A DNA stretch of 64,000 nt, taken from NCBI GenBank assembly GCA_036771835.1, contig DAIPGN010000006.1:61260-125259 (forward strand). Reading direction: 5' to 3'. Below are positions 9,010 through 17,808 of this stretch, one piece after another (position 1 is the stretch's first letter; each line of letters begins with the position of its first letter). The notes beneath the pieces were generated by a model that saw only the letters and a list, made by a program, of their open reading frames with translations, was not told the origin of the DNA and did not search any database. The position numbers and the translations under genes are program-made. The DNA is from UBA4877 sp002399285 (GTDB taxonomy: Bacteria > Bacillota > Thermoanaerobacteria > Thermoanaerobacterales > UBA4877).

Positions 9010-9041
9010 AATTTAAAGTAAAACGCCGGTAAAACCGGCGT
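9010..9041 (-). terminator. Intrinsic terminator between copZ and copA
   Basis: Minus-strand stem ACGCCGGT / ACCGGCGT (8 bp, loop TTT) followed by TTTACTTTAAATT, just after the copZ stop. With the separate copA promoter it shows that copZ and copA are mainly transcribed apart. Confidence 0.7.
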
Positions 9042-9073
9042 CGGCATTAATCTAAATTTTTATTTATCATCAA

Positions 9074-9283
9074 TTATACGACCACTCTATAACCGGCATC
9101 GTCCACGGCAGCCTTTATATCATCCAATGTAACCTTTGCCGTATCGAGTGTTATATCGGCCTTACCCTCCTCAAGATCCACCCTTACCTGCGAAACTCCC
9201 TCAAGAGACTTTATGGCATTTTCCACATTCATTCTGCAGTGATCACATGACATTCCCTCTACTTTAACAGTTATCCTTTCCAT
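9074..9283 (-). CDS. copZ: Copper chaperone, heavy-metal-associated domain protein
   Basis: Protein of 69 residues, a single HMA ferredoxin-like domain with MSCDHC (Cys13, Cys16) near the N-terminus, which binds Cu(I) and hands it to CopA. Length and the GYRVVV ending are typical for CopZ. GGAGG precedes the ATG at 9283. Its promoter carries a second CsoR-like operator, so copper induction of both copZ and copA is expected. Confidence 0.93.
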   Translation of the reverse strand: MERITVKVEGMSCDHCRMNVENAIKSLEGVSQVRVDLEEGKADITLDTAKVTLDDIKAAVDDAGYRVVV

Positions 9284-9305
9284 TTAATCGCCTCCAAATG
9301 TTTAA

Positions 9306-9322
9306 ATACCCTAGGGGGGTAC
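9306..9322. promoter_or_regulatory. CsoR-like operator upstream of copZ
   Basis: ATACCCTAGGGGGGTAC (9306-9322) matches the CsoR operator pattern and has the same position relative to the -10 as the copA copy. Confidence 0.75.
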
Positions 9323-9335
9323 CCTATCTATTTAT

Positions 9336-9364
9336 ATTCTACCCCGACCGTATATTAAAGTCAA
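9336..9364 (-). promoter_or_regulatory. copZ: Promoter of copZ
   Basis: Minus strand TTGACT (9364-9359), 17-base spacer, TAGAAT (9341-9336), then the CsoR-like operator. Confidence 0.7.
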
Positions 9365-9402
9365 TATATCATGAAAAAAATTTGTCCTTTAGTTTAAACT
9401 CC

Positions 9403-10704
9403 TCATTTGTCTGTTTTATCCTTTGACATTGTGGAAATATATTCGTTATATTCCCGCTTTGTTTCTTCGGCCGCTTCATCAGGGTCCTCCGCATCAAGCA
9501 CGACCTGACGCAGATGAGTCATAATGATCTCGTCGAGCATTTCAAAATGTTCGCTTCTCGGCAGATATTGAGTTTCGTCAATAATGCCGTTTATCTTCTC
9601 CATCAGCTTATCGCCGCTGTACAATCCGTTCTGGGATCGATATACAGGTATTAAATTAAAATCTTTCAACTTTACCTGTTTTTCCTCGGAAGTGATCTGC
9701 TTCAAGAACTTCATGATCATCTGCATTTTTTTGGGATCGTTCTGTTTAAACACCGAATACGCTATTACCCTTTTTGTTGCCGCAGCATCCGAAGGGTATG
9801 AAATAGCGTCAAATTCCGTGTCCGATTTGTCTTTCAATTTAATTATGTCCGATATATTGCCGGGCATAAAAACAGTTTTCCCATCCTTTATAAATTTATC
9901 CCACGCGCTGGATCTATATATTGTACCGTAATTTGAAGTCAAAAGCCCTCTTTTGCCTAAATTAGAAAAAAACAAATATCCTTCTTTTATCCTGTCAAAA
10001 TCTGGATTGCCATCCTCATTATAGATCCCTCCGTCTTTGAACAGGAGTGGAAGCAGCGTATAATCATCCACATCTATATATCCGCCCAAGGCATATATCT
10101 TATCATTTTTCTTTGACTTATTATTTTCTTCCAAATTGGCCAGCAGGTTATTAAAGTCAGCTACATTGAGCCCCTTTTCTTCATTTAATCCAAAACCGTC
10201 CAAAAGATCCTTGTTTGCAAAAAGTACGTCTGATGTGACCGCCCAAGGTAATCCATAAATATTATCATCTTTGCATACCTGATCCAATACGCCGGGTATA
10301 TAAGTCTCTTTATTATCGATACACGCATTAAGCGGTTGAAGGATGCCTTTCGATATATACCAATAGTTGCCTCCTACAGGCGCTATATCCGGATAAGCTT
10401 TGGTCATTGCAGCCGACTCAAGCCGAGCATATCCATCCTTGGCATTTAAGGGGACAAGGTCTATCACCACACCCGGATTCTTTTTCTGAAATCGCGAAAT
10501 TTCCTCTCTGATCCATGCAAAGCCTGAGGGGTCTTTTGCCGTAGGATGAGGAAAATCCATCAAAGTAATTATCCCCTGGAATTCCCTTTCCGACTCCGGT
10601 ACAACATCCACTCTTTTTCTGTAATATTTATATTGAGATGGCCAATAAATAAGAAATGAGATCAGCAATAGAGAAAAAAACAGGATAAAAGGACGTTTCC
10701 ACAT
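9403..10704 (-). CDS. Membrane-anchored extracellular solute-binding protein (family 1)
   Basis: Protein of 433 residues from ATG 10704 (third of three clustered ATGs; AGAGG lies 9 bases before it). An N-terminal hydrophobic segment (FILFFSLLLISFLIYW) without a lipobox cysteine suggests a membrane anchor rather than a lipoprotein. The rest resembles maltose/sugar ABC-transporter binding proteins: an EEISRFQKKNPGVVIDLVPL opening, AAMTKAYPDIAPVG, YGLPWAVTSDVLFANKDLL and a C-terminal helical part. No permease or ATPase gene is nearby, so it may serve a distant transporter or a sensing role. The ligand cannot be told from sequence. Confidence 0.8.
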   Translation of the reverse strand: MWKRPFILFFSLLLISFLIYWPSQYKYYRKRVDVVPESEREFQGIITLMDFPHPTAKDPSGFAWIREEISRFQKKNPGVVIDLVPLNAKDGYARLESAAMTKAYPDIAPVGGNYWYISKGILQPLNACIDNKETYIPGVLDQVCKDDNIYGLPWAVTSDVLFANKDLLDGFGLNEEKGLNVADFNNLLANLEENNKSKKNDKIYALGGYIDVDDYTLLPLLFKDGGIYNEDGNPDFDRIKEGYLFFSNLGKRGLLTSNYGTIYRSSAWDKFIKDGKTVFMPGNISDIIKLKDKSDTEFDAISYPSDAAATKRVIAYSVFKQNDPKKMQMIMKFLKQITSEEKQVKLKDFNLIPVYRSQNGLYSGDKLMEKINGIIDETQYLPRSEHFEMLDEIIMTHLRQVVLDAEDPDEAAEETKREYNEYISTMSKDKTDK

Positions 10705-10810
10705 AATCATCATCCCTCTATCCTATTTATATTTTAACCGTAAAGCATTATTCTAAGAAAATTATAAGCTTTATTTACGACTGTTCACATTACTCTTTCC
10801 GCAATCAATC

Positions 10811-11875
10811 CTATTTGGCCAACTGATTCTTCAGATAGTCTATTTTCTTCACCGGAGACGGGTCCGTGCCGTAAAGTAATGCGAGATAAACGCTGGAATA
10901 GTCTCCTATGTAAATCAAAGAAAAGAGCCTGGAGAGTCTGTTTCCGCCTGCGGCCTGGACTTCGTTTATTTTATAAACCGCATCTTCCGTTATTTCCTTG
11001 GTTATCTCCATGCGCTTTTTAATTCTCGGGTTATCCTCATTGTCTTCAAGATATACAAAGACAAATTTCTTCAGGAGGTCCTGCGGAAATTCAAAGCCGA
11101 CGACCTCATTGTGATTGAGTTCGGAAAATACGTTATAGTAAGCCAGAGCTTTGCCATTTTCACTCATCTGGCCCTTCCACCTCTGTGCGACTATCTCCGT
11201 GGTTCCCGTACTGCCATATATTATAGGCAGTCTTCCACAAAAATCGTCAGCCAGCTGTTTTGCAGTATTATCCTCAAACTTCACATCCGGTTTTAATTGT
11301 TCCCTAATATCCCTCAACGTATCTTCGGCATCCCTTATATCGTCCGATGGATCATCGGTAATTCCCGCCTTATAAAGGGACATGATGATCGTTACAAAAG
11401 ATAAACCTATAGCCGCCCTCGGCTGATAACCGGCAGGTATGGTGAGCACCGGATATCCGTCAGAGTCAGCCAGTTCCTTTAATTTGCCTCCCGTAGTTAT
11501 AGCAATTATCTGAGCGCCCTTTTCTTTGGCTTCATAGTATGTCGACAGGGTTTCCTCCGTATTGCCTGAGTAACTGCTGGTAATGAACAGAGTGCCGCCA
11601 TCTACAAAAGCCGGAACATCATATGATCTTATTACCGTTATCGGAACAGGCGCAGTGCCTGTGAGATATACTCTCACCAGGTCTCCTCCTATGGCAGAGC
11701 CGCCCATACCCGAAATAACCACATTTTTTACATTCGATACTGCAAAATTAAATTTCTCGGAGATAGAGAGCGCTTCCTCCATCTGTTCAGGAAGGTGATA
11801 AACGGCGTCCAGCATGTCCTCTTTATCAAGTTTGCTGAGCCTGTCCAAATCATCCAGTTTATTCATGCAAATCAT
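10811..11875 (-). CDS. Bifunctional phosphoglucose/phosphomannose isomerase (SIS domain)
   Basis: Protein of 354 residues from ATG 11875, which overlaps the hprK stop as ATGA; a second ATG at 11866 has better spacing to AGAAAGG and would give 351. The first SIS domain shows NVVISGMGGSAIGGDLVR and TSSYSGNTEETLS, the second LPIIYGSTGTTEIVAQRWKGQ and SELNHNEVVGFE, which is the pattern of the archaeal/actinobacterial/clostridial Pgi-Pmi family rather than classical Pgi. It interconverts fructose 6-phosphate with glucose 6-phosphate or mannose 6-phosphate. Coupling to HPr kinase places sugar-phosphate isomerisation beside the carbon-catabolite sensor. Confidence 0.9.
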   Translation of the reverse strand: MICMNKLDDLDRLSKLDKEDMLDAVYHLPEQMEEALSISEKFNFAVSNVKNVVISGMGGSAIGGDLVRVYLTGTAPVPITVIRSYDVPAFVDGGTLFITSSYSGNTEETLSTYYEAKEKGAQIIAITTGGKLKELADSDGYPVLTIPAGYQPRAAIGLSFVTIIMSLYKAGITDDPSDDIRDAEDTLRDIREQLKPDVKFEDNTAKQLADDFCGRLPIIYGSTGTTEIVAQRWKGQMSENGKALAYYNVFSELNHNEVVGFEFPQDLLKKFVFVYLEDNEDNPRIKKRMEITKEITEDAVYKINEVQAAGGNRLSRLFSLIYIGDYSSVYLALLYGTDPSPVKKIDYLKNQLAK

Positions 11876-12801
11876 CCTTTCTGCTGCTTAGTTAATTTTT
11901 CCAAAAGTCGATCGTCAAATTCCTTGGCCGCATTGTAACCCATGTCCTTCTGCCGTTGATTCATAGCGGCGACCTCCACTATGATTGCCAAATTGCGGCC
12001 GGGTTTAACGGGGATGGTCAGCTTGGGTTTTTTTACTCCGAGCATCTCCATATACTCGTCATCCATACCTACCCTCTCATAAAATTTGTCCTCATTCCAT
12101 TGTTCAAGTTGTATGACCAGGTCTATGGTTTTTGACTGCCGGATGGCTCCCACACCGTACAATGTCCTTATGTCCAGTATGCCTATCCCCCTGATCTCGA
12201 TATAATATCGAATGAGATCGGGAGAAGTGCCAGTGAGGGTATGTTCGTCAGTCAGCTTAATTTCAACGGCATCATCGGCAACTAGTCTGTGACCCCTCTT
12301 GATAAGCTCCAAAGAGGTCTCGCTTTTACCTATACCGCTCTGCCCCAGCAGGAGTATACCTGCGCCGTACACATCCACCAGATCACCGTGAATAGTTATG
12401 GCCGGAGCAAGCATATCGTTTAAATAATTATACAGGCTGTATATGAGATGCGTGGTCGACTCCTTGGACCTAAAGAGCGGCCTTCTATACTTTACTGCTG
12501 CATCTTTGATTTCCTGCGGAACATCTAGGTTTCTGGAGACTATGGCACAGGGGAAGGCAAATTTGAAAAGTTCGTCGGCTCTTTTTTTTCTTGTGTCGAG
12601 GTCCAGCCTCAGAAAATAAGTGACCTCAGCTTTGCCTATGACCTGCACTCTCTCATAGCCAAAATAGTCATAAAAACCTGCCAGCTCAATGCCCGGCCGA
12701 TTCACATCGGCAGACTCAATGGAAATGCTCTCATCATAGTTGTCATTTATTACTTCCAGTTTTAAATCCTCCGCAAGTTTAGTTACAGAAATCCTGTCCA
12801 T
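11872..12801 (-). CDS. hprK: HPr kinase/phosphorylase
   Basis: Protein of 309 residues, full length. The P-loop GQSGIGKS is at residues 153-160, His138 in TIHGDLVDVYG is the catalytic histidine, and the C-terminal signature EIRGIGILDIRTLYGVGAI is complete. The enzyme phosphorylates Ser46 of HPr with ATP when glycolytic intermediates are high and reverses it with phosphate, setting carbon catabolite control. GAGGA precedes the ATG. It lies between uvrC and the PGI/PMI gene. Confidence 0.97.
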   Translation of the reverse strand: MDRISVTKLAEDLKLEVINDNYDESISIESADVNRPGIELAGFYDYFGYERVQVIGKAEVTYFLRLDLDTRKKRADELFKFAFPCAIVSRNLDVPQEIKDAAVKYRRPLFRSKESTTHLIYSLYNYLNDMLAPAITIHGDLVDVYGAGILLLGQSGIGKSETSLELIKRGHRLVADDAVEIKLTDEHTLTGTSPDLIRYYIEIRGIGILDIRTLYGVGAIRQSKTIDLVIQLEQWNEDKFYERVGMDDEYMEMLGVKKPKLTIPVKPGRNLAIIVEVAAMNQRQKDMGYNAAKEFDDRLLEKLTKQQKG

Positions 12802-12854
12802 CTTTATCCTCCTCGGACATATTCATAACATATGGTCGTAAAATGCTCCGCACA

Positions 12855-14732
12855 CTATTTTGAGCCTGCGAAATAATTATACACCTGCTCTGCTGCTTTT
12901 GCATTCATTGAAGGTACCTTTTTTAGCTCTTCCACATTTGCCTTGCTCACGGCTTCAGCCGAGCCAAAATACTTTAAAAGTTCGTTTCGCCTCGTCTTAC
13001 CTATTCCAGAGATATCATCAAGCACAGACTTGACTTCCTGCTTTTGTCTCAGATACCTATGATAGTTTATGGCAAATCTATGGGCTTCATTCTGAATGGC
13101 CGTTATCAGTCTGAATGCATTACTATTCATAGGTATATTGATCTCTTTGTTATTATAAATGAGCCCTCTGGTCCTGTGCCTGTCATCCTTGACCATGCCG
13201 CATACGGGTATATCAAAGCCCACCTCATTTAAAACCTGTCGGCATACGTTGATCTGTCCTCTGCCGCCGTCCACCATGATAAGATCGGGAAAAGTCGTGA
13301 ACTTGCCTTCTTCGGGGTCGATCCCTTCGCTCTTTAACTTCTCCGCCTCTTCTATACTGTGGACAAACCTGCGTTCAATGACCTCCATCATACTGGAATA
13401 ATCGTTTGGCCCTGTGACAGTCTTTATCTTGAATCTTCTATAGTCGCTGTTCTTGGACTGACCGTTTTCAAATACTATCATTGACGCCACCGAATTGGTC
13501 CCTTGAATATTGGAAATATCATAAGCTTCGATCCGATATGGTTTGTCGCTCAATTCCAGATAGTCCATCAGTTCTCCGAGGGCTTCCTTTGAGGACTGCA
13601 TATCGTTTCTCAACCTCTCTCTGTAATTCTCCAGCATATCCTTGGCATTCTTTTCGACCATATTTACAAAATCCTTCTTTTCTCCTCTTTTGGGAACAGT
13701 CATCCTTACATTAGTGCCTCTTTTTGCGGACAGCCAATCCCCTATCAATTTCAGTTCGTCTATTTCTTCCTGTATCACCACCTCTGCAGGTACATGCGAG
13801 ATGTTGGAATAAAACTGTTCGACGAATTGAGTCAAGGTCTCTTTGATATTTTCCCCGTCTATGCCGCTGAAAAAAAAGTGTTCCCGGTCTACCAACTTGC
13901 CCTCCCTTACAAAGAACACCTGTATGCACAGGTCTTTATCCGAGAAGTGATAGCTTATGATATCCATATCCTTCTCCCGAGTCTTAAAGACCTTCTGTCC
14001 ACAGCTGATCTTCTTAATGGATTCGATTTGATCACGTAGCTCCATGGCCTTCTCAAACTCCAAGCTTTTTACATGATTCTCCATCTTTTCCTGAAGTATG
14101 GCTATCAGCCGATCTTGATGTCCCTCCAGAAACTCGCATATTTCACGGCACATCGCAACATAGTCATCCTTGCTTATTCTGCCGGTGCAGGGGGCCTTGC
14201 ATTCGCCTATATAATAATAGAGGCATTCCCTTATCTTTCCCATCCGGTCCTCTATATTTATATTGCAAGTCCTGACGGGATACATACGTTTTAAAATGTT
14301 CACAGTCTCTTTGGTCGCATAGGCGCTGGCATACGGCCCAAAATACTTTGCTCCGTCATGACTCACCTTGCGTGTTACAAAGACTCTCGGATAATCCTCG
14401 TTCATTGTGATCTTTATATATGGGTAACTCTTATCGTCTTTAAGCGATATATTGTATTTGGGCCGGTATTTTTTTATAAGGTTGCACTCCAGGATAAGCG
14501 CTTCCATTTCATTGTCAGTGATTATATATTCCAGATCATATATATGGTTCACCATAGATTTTACTTTGGGAAGCTGGCTTTTTGTGTTGTGAAAATACTG
14601 TCTTACCCTGTTTTTTAGTATCTTTGCCTTACCAATATATATTATATTCCCCTGTTCATCCTTCATTATATAGACCCCCGGCTGTGCCGGGAGGACCTTG
14701 AGTCTTTCAGCTATCCGAGGAGTCAGTTCCAT
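12855..14732 (-). CDS. uvrC: UvrABC excinuclease subunit C
   Basis: Protein of 625 residues. The GIY-YIG nuclease domain is at the N-terminus (PGVYIMKDEQGNIIYIGKAK), followed by the tetracysteine-like stretch (CLYYYIGECKAPCTG), a UVR motif that contacts UvrB (FEKAMELRDQIE, about 207), the RNase H-like 5' nuclease (EAYDISNIQGTNSVASM, DLIMVDGGRGQ) and two C-terminal helix-hairpin-helix motifs (DISGIGKTRRNELLKYFGS). It makes both cuts in nucleotide excision repair. uvrA and uvrB lie upstream on the same strand, split from uvrC by three wall-growth genes. Confidence 0.97.
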   Translation of the reverse strand: MELTPRIAERLKVLPAQPGVYIMKDEQGNIIYIGKAKILKNRVRQYFHNTKSQLPKVKSMVNHIYDLEYIITDNEMEALILECNLIKKYRPKYNISLKDDKSYPYIKITMNEDYPRVFVTRKVSHDGAKYFGPYASAYATKETVNILKRMYPVRTCNINIEDRMGKIRECLYYYIGECKAPCTGRISKDDYVAMCREICEFLEGHQDRLIAILQEKMENHVKSLEFEKAMELRDQIESIKKISCGQKVFKTREKDMDIISYHFSDKDLCIQVFFVREGKLVDREHFFFSGIDGENIKETLTQFVEQFYSNISHVPAEVVIQEEIDELKLIGDWLSAKRGTNVRMTVPKRGEKKDFVNMVEKNAKDMLENYRERLRNDMQSSKEALGELMDYLELSDKPYRIEAYDISNIQGTNSVASMIVFENGQSKNSDYRRFKIKTVTGPNDYSSMMEVIERRFVHSIEEAEKLKSEGIDPEEGKFTTFPDLIMVDGGRGQINVCRQVLNEVGFDIPVCGMVKDDRHRTRGLIYNNKEINIPMNSNAFRLITAIQNEAHRFAINYHRYLRQKQEVKSVLDDISGIGKTRRNELLKYFGSAEAVSKANVEELKKVPSMNAKAAEQVYNYFAGSK

Positions 14733-14814
14733 TTATCATCACCTGTATATAAGTATACACCATACTCAATATGATACTTCAATTAATTGAAAATGTCTTG
14801 ATGTCATGGTCATA

Positions 14815-16203
14815 CTATTTCAAATATTCGCTGATGATGTGCCTTGCTATCGGTGCGGCTACCTTTCCGCCGCTGCCGCCGTTTTCCACTATCACCGCAA
14901 CCACTATCTGCGGGTCGTCGGCGGGAGCAAATCCTATGAACCATGCATGGGATTGCTTGCCGGCCACTTCCGCCGTCCCCGTCTTGCCGGCCACCGTTAT
15001 GCCGGAAATACGGGCGGCAGTTCCGGTACCCTTTTTAACTACGTTCACCATCATATCTTTTATCTGTTGTGCGGTCGTTTCGGATATGGGCAATAAATAT
15101 GTCTCATCCTGTCTATTATAATTTACCTTGCCCTCCGAGTCCGCAATGCCCTTTACTATATATGGATGCATGATGTGTCCGTCATTTGCCACCGCCGACG
15201 CGACCATGGCCATCTGCAGGGGACTTGCCAGCACGTCGGCCTGGCCTATCGATGACAGCGCCAGCTCTCTCTTGCTTGACGGGCCCGGATAGACGCTGGT
15301 CTTTATTGGCAGGTCAAAGTCAAGATTTTTATTAAAACCGAACTTTCCCGCATATTCTTCCATATCTTTTGCGCCCAGCCTCAGCCCCAGATTGATAAAC
15401 GTAGAGTTACATGATACCTCAACTGCCCTGTTGATATCAATATTGCCATGAGCGGTACCGTTATAATCTTTTATTTTCAAACCGTCTACATCGGTGGAGC
15501 CTGTGCAGTGAAATGTCAAATCATACAGATCGTCTATATTCTCCAACGATGCGGATAACGGTATTATTTTAAATACCGATCCCGGAGGATACAGACCCTG
15601 TACCGCCCTGTTGAATAATGGGCTGTTTTTCCCTGATTTAAGCTCCTCCCAATCCTTATCTATGTCATCGGGGTCGAATCCCGGTGACGAAACCAAAGCC
15701 AATATTTCCCCGGTCTTTGGGTTCAAGGCCACGGCGGCGCCTTTTTCCCCGCCAAACGCATCATATGCCGTTTCCTGAAGGTCACTGTCTATCGTAAGTA
15801 TTACGTCATATCCCCTGCCCTTTATACCTAGTATATCCTGCTTAAAGAGGGTAAGAGGGTCCTTCGTCTTCATTCCCAGCAGTTCTTTATTATATGCCGC
15901 TTCAATGCCGGCTCTCCCATATTGCTTATTGTTATAGCCGATCAAGGGTCCTATGGACGCCCCACCGTGATATACCCTGCTTTTTTTATTACCCTCGGTA
16001 ACCGTTTCAGCTATGGCCTTGCCGTTTCTGTCGACTATATTTCCTCTGGTCACCTTATTTTCTTCTTCCCATAACCTCCTGTTATAGTCCGATGTCAAAA
16101 GGGTGTCCTTTGTAAAAATTTCAAAATACAGAAGGTATCCGATCAATAATGAGAACAGCAGCACCGTGGATATCAAGACGTTCCTTATGTTTCTTTTCAT
16201 CAT
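14815..16203 (-). CDS. Class B penicillin-binding protein (PbpA/FtsI type)
   Basis: Protein of 462 residues with one N-terminal membrane segment (VLISTVLLFSLLIGYLLYF). The transpeptidase domain has Ser209 in SVFK, SCN at 264-266 and KTGT at 407-410, so the active-site triad is intact. The short pedestal and lack of PASTA domains resemble actinobacterial PbpA. The ATG at 16203 overlaps the stop of the FtsW/RodA gene (ATGA), which fits the usual pairing of a SEDS glycosyltransferase with its cognate class B PBP. It cross-links new peptidoglycan outside the membrane. Confidence 0.93.
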   Translation of the reverse strand: MMKRNIRNVLISTVLLFSLLIGYLLYFEIFTKDTLLTSDYNRRLWEEENKVTRGNIVDRNGKAIAETVTEGNKKSRVYHGGASIGPLIGYNNKQYGRAGIEAAYNKELLGMKTKDPLTLFKQDILGIKGRGYDVILTIDSDLQETAYDAFGGEKGAAVALNPKTGEILALVSSPGFDPDDIDKDWEELKSGKNSPLFNRAVQGLYPPGSVFKIIPLSASLENIDDLYDLTFHCTGSTDVDGLKIKDYNGTAHGNIDINRAVEVSCNSTFINLGLRLGAKDMEEYAGKFGFNKNLDFDLPIKTSVYPGPSSKRELALSSIGQADVLASPLQMAMVASAVANDGHIMHPYIVKGIADSEGKVNYNRQDETYLLPISETTAQQIKDMMVNVVKKGTGTAARISGITVAGKTGTAEVAGKQSHAWFIGFAPADDPQIVVAVIVENGGSGGKVAAPIARHIISEYLK

Positions 16204-17408
16204 TGCACCTCTCCTATACTGAGGGAATTCATTATGCCCAGAAGGCAGAAACTGGTAAGTATGGAGCTCCCGCCGTAACTTACAAACGGCAGGGTAACAC
16301 CTGTGAGAGGTATGAACTTAGTGACCCCTCCGATGATGATAAAAGTCTGAAAAGCAAGCATGGACGATATGCCCGTAAGTAAAAGCTGTTTTGAAGCGTT
16401 ATTCGATGCCATGGCGCTTAGAAATGCTCTCACAAAAATCAGAAGATATATAATGATGACCGCCAGGCCTACCAAGAGCCCGAATTCCTCCACCATTATT
16501 GAAAATATGAGGTCAGTAGCTACCGCAGGGATGTATTCCGGGTGACCCAGTCCCAGACCCGATCCGAAAAGCCCCCCCGCGCCTATGGCAAACAGGGACT
16601 GTACGATCTGATAGCTCTTGCCGGGAACATCCAGCCATGGATTGAGCCACGCGTCAAATCTCACCCGCACATGGGCAAAAATGAGGTAGCTGGCTACGGC
16701 GCCGACCGCAAGCATGGCCAGGCCGATCGCCGGATATGCGGGTTTGCCTGTGGCCGTGTAGACAAACACTATGCCCGTGAGAAAGAAAATGATTGCCGTG
16801 CCCAGATCTTTTTGTATAAAAAGCAGTAAAACGACCATGAGTACGAATCCAGTATATATAAGCACATCCCTCGGCTGCTTGTGATCCTTTAAAAATGATG
16901 CCGATGCCAAGCAAAATAATATCTTTACAAACTCAGAGGGCTGAAACTGAATGCCCTTGATCATGAGCCAGTTGGTCGAACCGCCGTGCTCCTTGCCGAA
17001 TATTATTGTGACGGCCAGCAGTACCAATGAAAGAAGGGCGATTATTTTATAACCGTTCATCATGTGCCCATAATACTTGAACAAAAATGTTATCACGATG
17101 AATACGGCGATTCCACCCGCGATCCATATAAATTGCCGGTAAGCCAACTCCTCATCGACCCGGTATATCATCACAAGACCTATACCGCAGAGGAAATTGC
17201 TCAACAGAAAAAGCATTGCATCGCCATTTAAAGCAAAGATACGCATCGTGATAAAACCTATAGTTATAATAGCCATATATCCCAGCCCCATGTATATCGG
17301 CTTGGGGTCGAATGGAGTACTTCTTAAGGCAAGCAGCAAAAAACATATAATAAGAAACAGGTACAAAGTAAAAAGCATAACCCTGTAATACCTGGAAGCT
17401 TTCGTCAT
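16200..17408 (-). CDS. SEDS-family peptidoglycan glycosyltransferase (FtsW/RodA/SpoVE)
   Basis: Protein of 402 residues, about ten membrane segments. Family motifs include WLMIKGIQFQPSEFVKI (QPSE), KDLGTAIIFF, GGLFGSGLGLGHPEYIP and the C-terminal LTGVTLPFVSYGGSSILTSF. It polymerises lipid II into glycan strands together with the class B PBP that follows. The FHA-domain gene lies 4 bases upstream. Which subtype (RodA, FtsW or SpoVE) it belongs to cannot be settled without a tree. Confidence 0.93.
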   Translation of the reverse strand: MTKASRYYRVMLFTLYLFLIICFLLLALRSTPFDPKPIYMGLGYMAIITIGFITMRIFALNGDAMLFLLSNFLCGIGLVMIYRVDEELAYRQFIWIAGGIAVFIVITFLFKYYGHMMNGYKIIALLSLVLLAVTIIFGKEHGGSTNWLMIKGIQFQPSEFVKILFCLASASFLKDHKQPRDVLIYTGFVLMVVLLLFIQKDLGTAIIFFLTGIVFVYTATGKPAYPAIGLAMLAVGAVASYLIFAHVRVRFDAWLNPWLDVPGKSYQIVQSLFAIGAGGLFGSGLGLGHPEYIPAVATDLIFSIMVEEFGLLVGLAVIIIYLLIFVRAFLSAMASNNASKQLLLTGISSMLAFQTFIIIGGVTKFIPLTGVTLPFVSYGGSSILTSFCLLGIMNSLSIGEVQ

Positions 17409-17412
17409 ATAA

Positions 17413-17805
17413 TCAGCTCCTATATGTCAGTTTTATCGGGCCGAATGCAATTATGTCCCCGTCGCTTAACTTCTTCCTCTTTTTGATGATCCTGCCGTTT
17501 ACCCTCGTCCCGTTCGAACTCTTTAAGTCTTCTATATAAAAACCTCGCCAATTTTTAGTAATACCCGCATGTTTTAAGGAAACAAACTGATTGTTCAACA
17601 CTATATCACAATCGCCTTCCCTACCGATGACCGTATCTCCCTTCAGTTCATACCTGGTTTTTCCGTCATCGTCGGCGATCAAGCAGGCCGACGCCTTCTC
17701 TCCATACCATCCTGTCAGCCTTATTATCTGTATCGTATCAAACAGGAAAGAGTAGACCAAGGATGCCAGTACCCATTTAAATAGACCTGCCAAAAATTCA
17801 TACAT
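17413..17805 (-). CDS. Membrane-anchored FHA-domain protein
   Basis: Protein of 130 residues. An N-terminal hydrophobic helix (LFKWVLASLVYSFLFDTIQII) precedes an FHA domain with VIGREGDCDIVL, SLKHA and DLKSSNGTRVNG, i.e. the phosphothreonine-binding Gly-Arg, Ser-x-x-His and Asn residues are all present. FHA proteins beside rodA and pbpA are known from actinobacteria, where they connect Ser/Thr kinases to wall growth. No kinase gene is in this window. It starts 3 bases after the uvrA stop. Confidence 0.9.
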   Translation of the reverse strand: MYEFLAGLFKWVLASLVYSFLFDTIQIIRLTGWYGEKASACLIADDDGKTRYELKGDTVIGREGDCDIVLNNQFVSLKHAGITKNWRGFYIEDLKSSNGTRVNGRIIKKRKKLSDGDIIAFGPIKLTYRS

Positions 17806-17808
17806 AGG

